From Bradyrhizobium sp. AUGA SZCCT0176 (GTDB taxonomy: Bacteria > Pseudomonadota > Alphaproteobacteria > Rhizobiales > Xanthobacteraceae), in the NCBI RefSeq assembly GCF_018130145.1, contig NZ_JAFCMB010000006.1, positions 248,001 to 312,000 of the forward strand: a stretch of DNA of 64,000 bases. The letters run 5' to 3'. The position numbers were made by a program, and so were the translations under genes. Shown here piece after piece: positions 49,463-57,782 of the stretch. Within the stretch, counting starts at the first letter, position 1. Every line of letters starts with the position of its first letter. Below the pieces are notes generated by a model. The model ran no database searches and was not told the DNA's origin. It worked only from the letters and a program-made list of their open reading frames with translations.

Positions 49463-50354
49463 GTCCCTCGTCGCCACGCTCATCTGCAATCCCGTCAACC
49501 CCGCGCTCGACTCCACCATCGTCGACGGCGCGCTGGCCGTCCTGCCCTCGCCCGGCACGGCCCAATGGCTGTTCGACGAAGTTGCGGTCGATATCCCCTT
49601 CACCGGCAGCGAGGATATCAAGGCGATCGAGGCCCGCCTGCGCCAGGCGCGGGGCGACCTGCCGATCGACATTGTGGTGCAGCCTGCCGCCTTCCGGCGC
49701 AAGAAGCTTTTTCTCGCCGACATGGATTCCACCATGATCGGCCAGGAATGCATCGACGAACTGGCCGATTTTGCCGGACTGAAGGCGCACGTCGCCGCCA
49801 TCACCGAACGCGCGATGCGCGGCGAAATCGAGTTCGAGCCGGCGCTGCGCGAGCGCGTCGCGCTGCTGAAGGACATGCCGGTCGGCGTGGTCGATGAAGT
49901 GCTGAAAAAGCGCATCACGGCGACGCCGGGCGGCCGCGAACTGGTTATGACCATGCGCGCCAACGGCGCCTACACCTGCCTGATCTCGGGTGGTTTTACG
50001 CTGTTCACCAACGCGGTCGCCGCGATGATCGGGTTCCAGGAAAACCGCGCCAACGAGTTGAAGGTGTCGGGCGGCAAGCTCACGGGCGAAGTCACCGAGC
50101 CGATCCTGGGCCGCGCCACCAAACTCGCGACGCTGGTCGAACTCACCGAGTCCTTTGATCTCGACGACATCGACACGCTGGTGACCGGCGACGGCGCCAA
50201 CGATCTCGGCATGATCGAGGCCGCCGGCCTCGGCGTCGCCTATCACGCCAAGCCGGCCGTGGCGGCGGCCGCCGCCGCCCGGATCGACCACGGCGATCTC
50301 ACCGCATTGCTCTATGCGCAGGGCTATCGGCGCGATGAATTTGTGACGGCGTGA
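49461..50354 (+). CDS. serB: phosphoserine phosphatase
   Basis: 297 residues from ATG 49461 (MSLVATLICNPVNPALDSTIV). HAD motif I is LFLADMDSTMIGQECID (nucleophile first Asp of DMDST), motif II SGGFT, and motif IV TGDGANDLGMIEAAGLGVAYHAKP. The N-terminal ACT-like region fits bacterial SerB. It makes serine from phosphoserine. No Shine-Dalgarno sequence precedes the ATG, and the preceding bases are the miaA start, so the mRNA may be leaderless or the promoter lies within miaA. Confidence 0.95.
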   Translation: MSLVATLICNPVNPALDSTIVDGALAVLPSPGTAQWLFDEVAVDIPFTGSEDIKAIEARLRQARGDLPIDIVVQPAAFRRKKLFLADMDSTMIGQECIDELADFAGLKAHVAAITERAMRGEIEFEPALRERVALLKDMPVGVVDEVLKKRITATPGGRELVMTMRANGAYTCLISGGFTLFTNAVAAMIGFQENRANELKVSGGKLTGEVTEPILGRATKLATLVELTESFDLDDIDTLVTGDGANDLGMIEAAGLGVAYHAKPAVAAAAAARIDHGDLTALLYAQGYRRDEFVTA

Positions 50355-50436
50355 ATCACCGCCGCACCTGAACACGAAGCATTTAATTGCTTGTTCGTGA
50401 CGACCCGCTCGCCCAGTTTTGCAGAGAGCAGCGCGG

Positions 50437-51810
50437 GTGGAGTTCTTTCAGGTGAACCAAATCAATCTACGATTCGCAACGTCCTCCCCTGCCGGGAGCG
50501 ACCCGCTGCAGGCCATCGAGACGGCCTATCGGCGGATCGAGACCGAGCGTGACCGGAACTGCTGGATCCATGTCCGCCCGATCGCGGAGGCGCGGGATCA
50601 TTGCCGCACGCTGATGGCACGCGCCGATTCCGGCGAAACCCTCCCCCTGCTCGGTGTCCTGTTCGGCGTCAAAGACAATATCGACGTTGCGGGCATGCCG
50701 ACGACGGCCGCCGTTCCGGCGTTCAGCTACATGCCGGCACGATCAGCCGAAAGCGTCGAACGCTTGATCGCGGCCGGCGCGATCTGCATCGGCAAGACCA
50801 ATCTCGATCAACTCGCCACCGGCCTCTCCGGCGCGCGCTCGCCCTACGGATCATGCGCTGCCGTCGCAGACCCGCGCTATGTCTCGGGCGGCTCCAGTTC
50901 GGGCTCGGCGGTCGCGGTCGCCGCCGGCCACGTCACGTTCGCGCTTGGCACCGATACCGGCGGTTCGGGCCGCATTCCCGCCGGGTTCAACGACGTCGTC
51001 GGCATCAAACCGACGGTCGGGCTGGTTTCGTCGCGTGGCCTGGTGCCGAATTGCCCGACGCTGGATTGCGTCTCGATCTTCTGCAATTCGGTACAGGACG
51101 GCGCCGCGATCCTGGACGTCATGGAAGGCTTCGATCCCGAGGATCCGTACAGCCGGCTCGCGCCCGCCTCCGTCAGCGCCCGCGCCAGCGGCAAGTTCAG
51201 GTTCGGCCGCCTCATGGCCAAGGATCTCGAATTCTTCGGCATGCCCGAATGCGGCGCGCTCTACGAGCAGGCCTGCGACAGGTTTTCCACCCTCGGCGGT
51301 ACCGCGGTCGAGATCGACTTTGCGCCGTTCGCCGAGGCCGGCGCGATGATGTTCGCCGGACCCTGGGTCGCGGAAAGACGCGCCTCGATATCAGCGCTGA
51401 TGGAGGTCGATACCGATCGCCTGCTCGATGTTACAAAAACCGTGCTTCGGACGGCCACCAGCTATTCGGCGATCGACGCCTTCACCGCGATGCACCGGTT
51501 GTTGCGGCTGCGCCGGCAATCACAAGGCCTTCTCGCCGGTGTCGATGCGCTGGTGGTGCCCACGGCGCCGCGACCGTTCCTGCTGGACGAGATGCACAGC
51601 GATCCGATCACGCTGAACAACCGCCTTGGCCACTACTCTTACTTCGCCAATCTGCTGGATCTCTGCGCGGTAGCGATCCCGAACGGCGTGTTGCCGAACG
51701 GCATCCCCATGGGGGTGACGCTGCTGGCGCCGGCCTGGTCCGACCGGGCGCTGATCGCGCTGGCGGGGCGGCTCGACACAAAATCGCGAAAACAACCCCA
51801 TGCAAAGTAG
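50437..51810 (+). CDS. allophanate-hydrolase-type amidase
   Basis: About 457 residues; GTG starts at 50437 and 50452 are both possible, the second having GGAG eight bases ahead. The amidase-signature family triad is visible: Lys in FGVKDNIDVAG, cis-Ser in GGSSSGSAVAVAAG, and Ser in GTDTGGSGRIPAGFNDVVGIKP. Overall it resembles the amidase half of allophanate hydrolase (AtzF), which splits allophanate to ammonia and CO2 in urea or s-triazine breakdown, and lacks the C-terminal decarboxylating domain. No urea carboxylase is near. The TauABC-type transporter at 52799-55419 may supply a nitrogen compound. Confidence 0.82.
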   Translation: MEFFQVNQINLRFATSSPAGSDPLQAIETAYRRIETERDRNCWIHVRPIAEARDHCRTLMARADSGETLPLLGVLFGVKDNIDVAGMPTTAAVPAFSYMPARSAESVERLIAAGAICIGKTNLDQLATGLSGARSPYGSCAAVADPRYVSGGSSSGSAVAVAAGHVTFALGTDTGGSGRIPAGFNDVVGIKPTVGLVSSRGLVPNCPTLDCVSIFCNSVQDGAAILDVMEGFDPEDPYSRLAPASVSARASGKFRFGRLMAKDLEFFGMPECGALYEQACDRFSTLGGTAVEIDFAPFAEAGAMMFAGPWVAERRASISALMEVDTDRLLDVTKTVLRTATSYSAIDAFTAMHRLLRLRRQSQGLLAGVDALVVPTAPRPFLLDEMHSDPITLNNRLGHYSYFANLLDLCAVAIPNGVLPNGIPMGVTLLAPAWSDRALIALAGRLDTKSRKQPHAK

Positions 51811-51903
51811 GGAATGTGCCTCGGCTCGCGAGCACGCCACGATTGTGTCCCGGGTGCGAGAAAGATGGTCCATCGTCACGGCCCAACCTCATCTCATCCC
51901 GCG

Positions 51904-52629
51904 CTAGACCACTTCAAGATCCAGCGCCGGCATGTTCAGGATCGAGATCAACCCCCGGTGATACCGGATGATGCCGCGCTGCTGCATGCGCGCGAGCTGA
52001 ACGGTGACCCATTGCCGGGTTGAGCCGATCAGGTTGGCGAGGTCGCCATGCGTAAACGGCACCGCGATAGTGGTTTCGCGGCCGTTGCGGATGCCGTGTA
52101 TCCGCGACAGGAAAATCAGCAGGCGATGCAGCCGCTCGGTGACCGAGCGCGTCCCCAGCATTTGCGCCATCGCCGAATAGCACCGCGCCTTGAACGCGAG
52201 CGCGTCCAGCAACGCCACCGCCAGTGGGGCTGACTCCAGCGCGACTTTCTTCAGCGCCGGTCCCGGCAGAAACGTCAGCTCGCTCGCCTCAACCGCCACC
52301 GACGTCCACATATGCGGTCCGGTGCCGAACAAATCCGGGCCGCCGACGAAGTTGCCCGGAAACCAGTAGGCCAGCGTCACCTCGCGCCCTGACGGCGCGA
52401 CGTAATAGCTCCGAATGCGGCCGGATCGGATCAAATAGATTCCGGTCTGACCATCGCCCTGCTGCCAGACGAACTGGCCGGTTTCGAGAGGCTTGTCGCG
52501 GCCGATACCGCGCAGGCGCTGCCGATCTGCCTCGCACAATTCATCCAGCAGACCCGGCAGCGGGCGGACGAGGCTGTCCGATTCCGCCAGCATGATTCCG
52601 GCCGCGGCTCTCGCATGGGCTGCTGTCAT
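51904..52629 (-). CDS. Crp/Fnr family transcriptional regulator
   Basis: 241 residues with AAGGAGG before the ATG. The beta-roll sensor is at about 35-140 (FVWQQGDGQTGIYLIRSGRIRSYYVAPSGREVTLAYWFPGNFVGG) and the winged helix at about 185-230 (VPFTHGDLANLIGSTRQWVTVQLARMQQRGII). There are no FNR-type N-terminal cysteines. It converges on the amidase and lies downstream of the TauABC-type operon on the same strand, so it may control nitrogen-compound uptake and breakdown here. Confidence 0.88.
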   Translation of the reverse strand: MTAAHARAAAGIMLAESDSLVRPLPGLLDELCEADRQRLRGIGRDKPLETGQFVWQQGDGQTGIYLIRSGRIRSYYVAPSGREVTLAYWFPGNFVGGPDLFGTGPHMWTSVAVEASELTFLPGPALKKVALESAPLAVALLDALAFKARCYSAMAQMLGTRSVTERLHRLLIFLSRIHGIRNGRETTIAVPFTHGDLANLIGSTRQWVTVQLARMQQRGIIRYHRGLISILNMPALDLEVV

Positions 52630-52696
52630 GGTCGCCTCCTTGAACTGAGCTGATCAATTCAAGACTCGTGCCAAGAAGGCGCAATTTGGCGCCGCA

Positions 52697-52798
52697 AGAG
52701 CCTTTTCCGTTCCGATGGAATCGGAACGGGGCTCTGGATTTTTGATTTGACGCGTTTTCTCTAACGCGAACCGGTATCCACTTCGCTTTGAAAACGCT
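52697..52798. repeat. composite intergenic repeat (copy 2)
   Basis: A stem-loop (AGAGCC...CCGTTCCGAT with ATCGGAACGG...GGCTCT, 52697-52735) is followed by the conserved tail from GACGCGTTTTCTCTAACGCG to GAAAACGCT (52749-52798). It fills the gap between the transporter operon and crp and abuts the ATPase stop. Confidence 0.8.
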
Positions 52799-53671
52799 CT
52801 AGCCGGCGCTCGACTGATCGAAGGCGCGACGGCCTTCGGACCGGATCAGGTCGAGACAATCCTTCTTCAGCGCGAGGTAGGCAGGATCGAGCATGATGGC
52901 GTTGGAACGCGGCCGCGGTAGATCGACGCCAAGATCGCGCAGGATGCGTCCGGGGCCCGCGCTCATGATCAGGACCCGGTCCGCCAGCAGAATGGCCTCG
53001 TCGATGTCGTGGGTGACGAACACGACCGTTGCATCGATACGGTCGCGCAATTCGAGCAGGCTGTCCTGCATCACGCTGCGGGTCTGGGCGTCGAGCGCGC
53101 CGAACGGCTCGTCCATCAAAAGCACGCGCGGCTGGTTGGCAAGCGCGCGTGCAATCGCAACGCGCTGCTGCATGCCGCCGGACAGCGTGTGCGGATAGGC
53201 GTCGGCGAAACGATTGAGACCGATCATCTCGATCAGGCCATCGGCAATCGCCCGGGCCTCGCTCCGCGACTTCCCCAGCATGCGCGGACCATGGGCGATG
53301 TTCTTGCGGACGGATTTCCAGGGAAACAGATGCGGCTGCTGGAACACCATGCCGACATCGGGTCGCGGCCGCTGCATCGGCTTGCCGTCCACAATCACCG
53401 CGCCGCTGTACGGCGTCTCCAGGCCTGCGATGGTGTTGAGCACCGTCGACTTGCCGCATCCGGATGGACCCACGATGCAGACAAACTCGCCGTGAGCCAC
53501 GCTGAACGTCACCCGATCGACGGCAATCACCTGCCCCTGCGGCGTGTCGAACACGATGCTGAGATCGGCGACGCTGATGATGGTGCGGGCCACCGCGCGT
53601 TCTCCTGCAAGGGATGGCCGCGAATGCGCAAGCGTCAACGCGGCGTCGGACCGATGTACCATCTGCTTCAT
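52799..53671 (-). CDS. ABC transporter ATP-binding protein, TauB/SsuB type
   Basis: 290 residues from ATG 53671, which overlaps the permease stop (ATGA). Walker A GPSGCGKST, Q-loop FQQPHLFPWKS, signature LSGGMQQRVAIARAL, Walker B VLLMDEPFGALDAQT, H-loop FVTHDIDEA are all canonical. Third gene of an SBP-permease-ATPase operon. The N-terminal 25 residues before VADLSIVFDT are an unconserved extension. The substrate is probably a small nitrogen or sulfur compound, by family. Confidence 0.92.
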   Translation of the reverse strand: MKQMVHRSDAALTLAHSRPSLAGERAVARTIISVADLSIVFDTPQGQVIAVDRVTFSVAHGEFVCIVGPSGCGKSTVLNTIAGLETPYSGAVIVDGKPMQRPRPDVGMVFQQPHLFPWKSVRKNIAHGPRMLGKSRSEARAIADGLIEMIGLNRFADAYPHTLSGGMQQRVAIARALANQPRVLLMDEPFGALDAQTRSVMQDSLLELRDRIDATVVFVTHDIDEAILLADRVLIMSAGPGRILRDLGVDLPRPRSNAIMLDPAYLALKKDCLDLIRSEGRRAFDQSSAG

Positions 53672-54414
53672 CGCCACCACACCGTGCGTTCCGCGACCGC
53701 CGCGAACAGGCGGTCGGCGACAAAGGACATCAATCCGAGCGCGGCCAATCCGCCCATCACCTGGCCGGTCTGCAGATTCTGCTGCGCTATCTCGATCCGG
53801 TAGACGATGCCGGCAAAGGCGCCCGCCAGCTCGGCCGCCACCAGCGTGTAGAATGAAATGCTGATCGCGGTTCGAAGCCCGACCACGATGTAGGGCAAGG
53901 CGCCGAGCAGCACGATCTCCTGCAGCATCTGGCGCCGCGGCGTTCCGAGCATCTGCGCCGCCCGGATCAGGCCGCGATCGACCTTCTGCACGCCGATATG
54001 CGTGGACAGCCACACCGTGAAGAAGACGCCCCAGACCACCAGGAACAGCTTTCCGGTTTCAGACAGGCCGAACCAGAGGATCACGATCGGAACGAACGCG
54101 ATCGGCGGTATCGGCCGCAGGATATGAAACAGCGGCGACAGCAGGCTTGATACCAGCGCGAACTGCCCGGTGAGAACGCCGAGCGCTATGCCCAGCGCCG
54201 CCCCCACCACGAACCCGGTCACGACGCGATAGAGGCTCGCCCCGAGATCGAGGAAGAACTGCCCGCTTCGCACCCATTCGAGCACGGCGACCGCGACGAC
54301 CGACGGCGGCGGAAACAGTACGGCGTTGACGATCCCCGACCGTGCGATCACTTCCCATGCCACGACAAAGAGCGGGATCGAAAGCGCGCCGACCAGGATA
54401 TTGAGCCGCTTCAT
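53668..54414 (-). CDS. ABC transporter permease, TauC/SsuC type
   Basis: 248 residues, six hydrophobic spans. The coupling loop RGLIRAAQMLGTPRRQMLQEIVLLGALPYIVVGL is the binding-protein-dependent permease motif. The start follows the SBP stop by three bases and the stop overlaps the ATPase start, so translation is coupled. The family covers taurine, sulfonate, nitrate and aromatic-sulfonate importers. Confidence 0.92.
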   Translation of the reverse strand: MKRLNILVGALSIPLFVVAWEVIARSGIVNAVLFPPPSVVAVAVLEWVRSGQFFLDLGASLYRVVTGFVVGAALGIALGVLTGQFALVSSLLSPLFHILRPIPPIAFVPIVILWFGLSETGKLFLVVWGVFFTVWLSTHIGVQKVDRGLIRAAQMLGTPRRQMLQEIVLLGALPYIVVGLRTAISISFYTLVAAELAGAFAGIVYRIEIAQQNLQTGQVMGGLAALGLMSFVADRLFAAVAERTVWWR

Positions 54415-54417
54415 CTG

Positions 54418-55419
54418 CTATTTGACCGAGACGGTGACGCGGCCGGCATCGATGCCGCGCAGCGGCTCGAGCGCCAGCACCTTGGCGAAGTCAGGCATCG
54501 TCGCGCCCGGCGGGTGGTTGCCGCTCTCCAGCCGCCACGCCGCATGCAGCTTGAGAATGCCGAGCAACTGATCGTCGATACGGACGCGGTAGACGTAGTC
54601 CTGCCAGATCGCAGCGAGTTCGTCGCGCTTCATGCCGACGATGTCGGCGATGGTCGTGATCGCCTCGTCCGGGTTCGCCTTCAGCCAGGCCTCGGCGTCC
54701 AGCAAGGCCCGCAAGAATTTCTGCACCAGCGGGCCGTTGGCGTCGAGATAGGGCCGCGTCACCACGATGTTGAAGGTCTCGGAGTACAGACCCTTGGTGT
54801 CCAGCAGCACCGCGTTCTCGCCGAGGGCCTTCCTGGCGTTGGCGATATGCGGCTCCCAGGTATCGAACGCGTCGATGCTGCCGGCCGCCATCGCCGGCAG
54901 CATTTCCTGCGGCCGCAGGTTGACCAGCGTCACGTCGCCCGGCGTCAGGCCCGCGGCCTTCAGCAGCGTCGCCGTGTAGACCTCGCTGCCGGTGCCCGCG
55001 GTGAAGCCGATCTTCTTGCCGCGCAGGTCGGCCTTGGTCTTGATCCCGGCCTTTGCCGCCGTCATGGTCTTGAGGTCGGAGTATTCCATGCCGGCGACGA
55101 ACGCGATCGGCTGGTTGGCCATCGCTGCGGCGGTCACCGGCGCTTCGGCCGTGGTCGCAAAATCGGCGCCGCCGCCGAGCACGGTATCCAGGCATTGCTT
55201 GCCCGAGGTGAAGTTGGCGACGGTAATGTCGAGCCCCTGCTTTTCGAACATTCCCTTCGCCTTGGCGACGATGACGAGGCCCGATATCGGACCGAGATTC
55301 TGCGCCAGCCGCGCTTTCACAAGATCCTGCGCCGCCGCCATCGTGGGCCCGACGATCGACCAGCAGAGCACGGCACATGCCGCAAACGCGGCGGCGGGGA
55401 TGGATCTGGCGCGCGGCAT
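54418..55419 (-). CDS. ABC transporter substrate-binding protein, TauA/SsuA type
   Basis: 333 residues. The signal peptide (PRARSIPAAAFAACAVLCWSIVGPTMAAAQ) precedes KARLAQNLGPISGLVIVAKAKGMFEKQGLDITVANFTSGKQ, the NMT1/SsuA opening. Later blocks DTWEPHIANARKAL and ETFNIVVTRPYLDANG are typical of nitrate/sulfonate/taurine-type binders. First gene of the operon. With an amidase and a Crp regulator beside it, a nitrogenous substrate seems likely, as an inference. Confidence 0.9.
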   Translation of the reverse strand: MPRARSIPAAAFAACAVLCWSIVGPTMAAAQDLVKARLAQNLGPISGLVIVAKAKGMFEKQGLDITVANFTSGKQCLDTVLGGGADFATTAEAPVTAAAMANQPIAFVAGMEYSDLKTMTAAKAGIKTKADLRGKKIGFTAGTGSEVYTATLLKAAGLTPGDVTLVNLRPQEMLPAMAAGSIDAFDTWEPHIANARKALGENAVLLDTKGLYSETFNIVVTRPYLDANGPLVQKFLRALLDAEAWLKANPDEAITTIADIVGMKRDELAAIWQDYVYRVRIDDQLLGILKLHAAWRLESGNHPPGATMPDFAKVLALEPLRGIDAGRVTVSVK

Positions 55420-55766
55420 GAGTGATCTCCATGGGCCGCCAGGGGCTCTGACGGCATGCTTGGTGACAATGATGGCGCCGGCCCCTGACCGGTCCCACCC
55501 GCAAGCCCCGCGTCCTCCCTTTGGACCTCCCGGCCAGCCTGTTGGGACCGTTGAGGTGATCCCGCTGTTTTCCGAGATGCCGATCGTCGGTTATGGCCGC
55601 CGTCCAAGGAAGCAATTAATCGACATTGGACGCGGGCAGGCGCGACGTGACGCAGGGGTGCTTGCGCACCCCGGTCACGAGGTCGGGTCGTGCTGGATTG
55701 GGTTACGATCAGGCGCGCATGCGCGGCGGTATCGTCGAGATGAATTTGTGGAGGTGGGATTTCGGC
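55420..55766. other. 347-base region upstream of the TauABC-type operon, no gene seen
   Basis: It holds the operon promoter and the start of the degP 3' region. I saw no sigma-54 (-24/-12) element on the minus strand, which argues against simple NtrC control, and no convincing operator. The open frames here have no ribosome sites. Confidence 0.45.
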
Positions 55767-55810
55767 GTCGTCCCGGCCTAGTGCGCAATTGCGCACTAGG
55801 CCGGGACGAC
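55767..55810. repeat. perfect 44-bp palindrome just after degP
   Basis: GTCGTCCCGGCCTAGTGCGC and its complement meet at a central AATT with no mismatch and no loop. It begins three bases beyond the degP stop. The outer arm matches the 22631-22659 hairpin. It may protect or end the degP transcript, or be a mobile or REP-like unit. Confidence 0.85.
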
Positions 55811-55813
55811 ATA

Positions 55814-57328
55814 TCACTGCACGAGCAGCGGCACGAAGCGCAACTCGCCTTCGCCGTTGGCAACCATCAGCAGGACCGACTTGCGCCCGTCCTTCTTGAT
55901 CTGATCGACCCGCTTCTTGACGTCGGCGGTGTTCGTCACCGCCTCCTGCGCCACCTCGACGATGACGTCGCCGGCGGACAGCCGCTTCTCGGCGGCATCG
56001 GAGGCATTGTCGACGCCGGTGATGACCACGCCCTTGACGCTGTCCTTGATCTTGTATTTTCCGCGCAGATCCTTGCTCAGGGCGGCCAGATCGAGACCGA
56101 GCACCTTTTGCGTCACCGGCTTCTCGGCGGCGGGCTCGTCCTTCGACTTGGCGGCGGCCTGCTGCACCTTCTCGTTATCCTCGAGCCGGCCGAGCGTCAC
56201 CTTCTTGGTTTCCTCCGCGCCCTTGCGGATGACGACGACTTCGACTTCCTTGCCGACCGCGGTGTCGGCGACCACGCGCGACAGGTCCTTCGGATCCTTG
56301 ACGTCCTTGCCGTCGAACTTGACCACGACGTCGCCGGGCTCGATCCCGGCGGGCTTGGCCGGACCCTTGTCGTCGATGCCGGCGACAAGCGCGCCGCGCG
56401 CCGGCTTGATGTTGAGGCTTTCGGCGATCTCGTCGGTGACCTGCTGGATGCGGACGCCGAGCCAGCCGCGGCGCAACTCGCCGAACTCCCGGAGCTGATT
56501 GACTACGCCGATCACGGTCTTCGAAGGCACCGCAAAGCCGAGGCCGATCGAACCGCCGGTCGGCGAGATGATCAGCGTGTTGACGCCGACCACTTCACCC
56601 TCGAGGTTGAACAGCGGACCGCCGGAATTGCCGCGGTTGATGGAGGCGTCGGTCTGGATGTAGCTGTCGTAGGGCCCCTGGCTGATATCGCGGTTGCGCG
56701 CCGAGACGATGCCGGCCGTCACCGAGCCGCCGAGGCTGAAGGGATTGCCGATCGCAATCACCCATTCGCCGAGACGCAGCTTGTCGGACTCGCCGAACTT
56801 GACCGCGACCAGCGGCTTCACCGGCTTGAATTTCAACACCGCGATATCGGTCTTCTTGTCGACACCGACCAGTTCGGCCTTGATCTTGGTGCCGTCGTTC
56901 ATGATGATGTTGATCTCGTCGGCATCGGCGATGACGTGATTATTGGTGACGACGACGCCAGCGGTATCGATGATGAAACCGGAGCCGAGCGAATTGGTCT
57001 TGCGCGGCTGCATCTCGCTTCGCTCGCCCCCCTTGGGAGCGCCGCCGCGCCGGTTCTTGAAGAAGTCGTCGAAGAATTCCTCGAACGGCGAACCCGGCGG
57101 CAATTGCGGCGTGGCCTGCCGGTCGCCGCCACCACCACCCTTGGCCTCGACGTTCTGCGAGGTCGAGATATTGACGACGGCGTCGATCACCTTTTCGGCG
57201 ATGTCGGCGATGCCGTCCGGGCCCCGCGCGAAAGCCGGCGCTGAAGCCAGAGCGCCGACAGCGCCGAGTGAAATCGCAGCCCCCATCATGCGCAGGCGAC
57301 GGCTCAAAGCGGGTCTGGCTCCGGTCAT
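55814..57328 (-). CDS. degP: Do-family periplasmic serine protease (DegP/MucD)
   Basis: 504 residues from MTGARPALSRRLRMMG with GGAGA upstream; 27 further upstream codons are rejected. A signal peptide ends near APAFARG. Trypsin-like triad: His in TNNHVIAD, Asp in DKKTDIAVLK, Ser in RGNSGGPL. Two PDZ domains follow (RGWLGVRIQQV... and a second around VKGVVITGVDNASDAAEKRLSAGDVIVEV). It degrades or refolds misfolded envelope proteins. The Gly-rich Q-linker near residue 65 is usual. It lies downstream of hflK-hflC, a common order in this group. Confidence 0.96.
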   Translation of the reverse strand: MTGARPALSRRLRMMGAAISLGAVGALASAPAFARGPDGIADIAEKVIDAVVNISTSQNVEAKGGGGGDRQATPQLPPGSPFEEFFDDFFKNRRGGAPKGGERSEMQPRKTNSLGSGFIIDTAGVVVTNNHVIADADEINIIMNDGTKIKAELVGVDKKTDIAVLKFKPVKPLVAVKFGESDKLRLGEWVIAIGNPFSLGGSVTAGIVSARNRDISQGPYDSYIQTDASINRGNSGGPLFNLEGEVVGVNTLIISPTGGSIGLGFAVPSKTVIGVVNQLREFGELRRGWLGVRIQQVTDEIAESLNIKPARGALVAGIDDKGPAKPAGIEPGDVVVKFDGKDVKDPKDLSRVVADTAVGKEVEVVVIRKGAEETKKVTLGRLEDNEKVQQAAAKSKDEPAAEKPVTQKVLGLDLAALSKDLRGKYKIKDSVKGVVITGVDNASDAAEKRLSAGDVIVEVAQEAVTNTADVKKRVDQIKKDGRKSVLLMVANGEGELRFVPLLVQ

Positions 57329-57490
57329 GTCAGCTTCTCTCCAACGGGTCGATTTGGGGTCCACAGTGCGCCCGAACGGGTCTGAGGCGCAAGCATTTGA
57401 ACCGGGCATTTCGGCGAAAAACCGGCCATCGGCGGCTCACGATTTCGTTGATTCCGCAGGCGATTTGCCAAGGTCGGCTCGGCTGGCGCG

Positions 57491-57691
57491 CTAGCGGCGA
57501 ACCAGCCAGATCAGGAGCAGGCCCACGACCGCAGACCCGATGCCCACCGCGCGCAGAATGTTGTCCGGCGTCGTCATCGCGCTCTTCATCGCCCGGCGCA
57601 TCCAGGCCGGGCTCGCCGCGAACATCAGGCCTTCCAGCACAAACAGGATTCCCAGGCCGATGAGGAAGTCGGCAAACGCTATGGACCTCAT
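57491..57691 (-). CDS. DUF2065 family membrane protein
   Basis: 66 residues with two transmembrane helices (about 8-28 and 46-64) separated by AASPAWMRRAMKSAMTTPDNILR, the DUF2065 pattern. In many proteobacteria this gene lies next to hflKC, as here, suggesting a link to FtsH-HflKC quality control, though its role is unproven. It sits 91 bases after hflC and 162 before degP on the same strand. Confidence 0.88.
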   Translation of the reverse strand: MRSIAFADFLIGLGILFVLEGLMFAASPAWMRRAMKSAMTTPDNILRAVGIGSAVVGLLLIWLVRR

Positions 57692-57782
57692 CGGATGGCA
57701 ACCTCCCGCTGAACGCAGTTCTTGCTTTTATCGCAGGCGAAGCGGGGTCCGCTTCGCCTGATATGGTGTGGCCGGCCGAGAG

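Noticed and set aside
49463..49963. long N-terminal extension of MiaA
   Set aside because: It is antisense to serB and precedes the P-loop by over 180 residues of Ser/Arg-rich sequence unlike any MiaA.
53672..54013. 114-codon N-terminal extension of the TauB-type ATPase
   Set aside because: It lies entirely within the permease gene in another frame; the ATGA overlap start fits operon structure.
55420..55766. sigma-54 promoter for the TauABC-type operon
   Set aside because: No TGGC-N8-TTGC-like element was found on the minus strand.
54992..57244. 750-codon open frame on the plus strand
   Set aside because: It is antisense to degP and the SBP gene. Composition is dominated by Arg, His, Asp and Leu as expected for a GC-rich shadow frame; no domain or ribosome site was seen.
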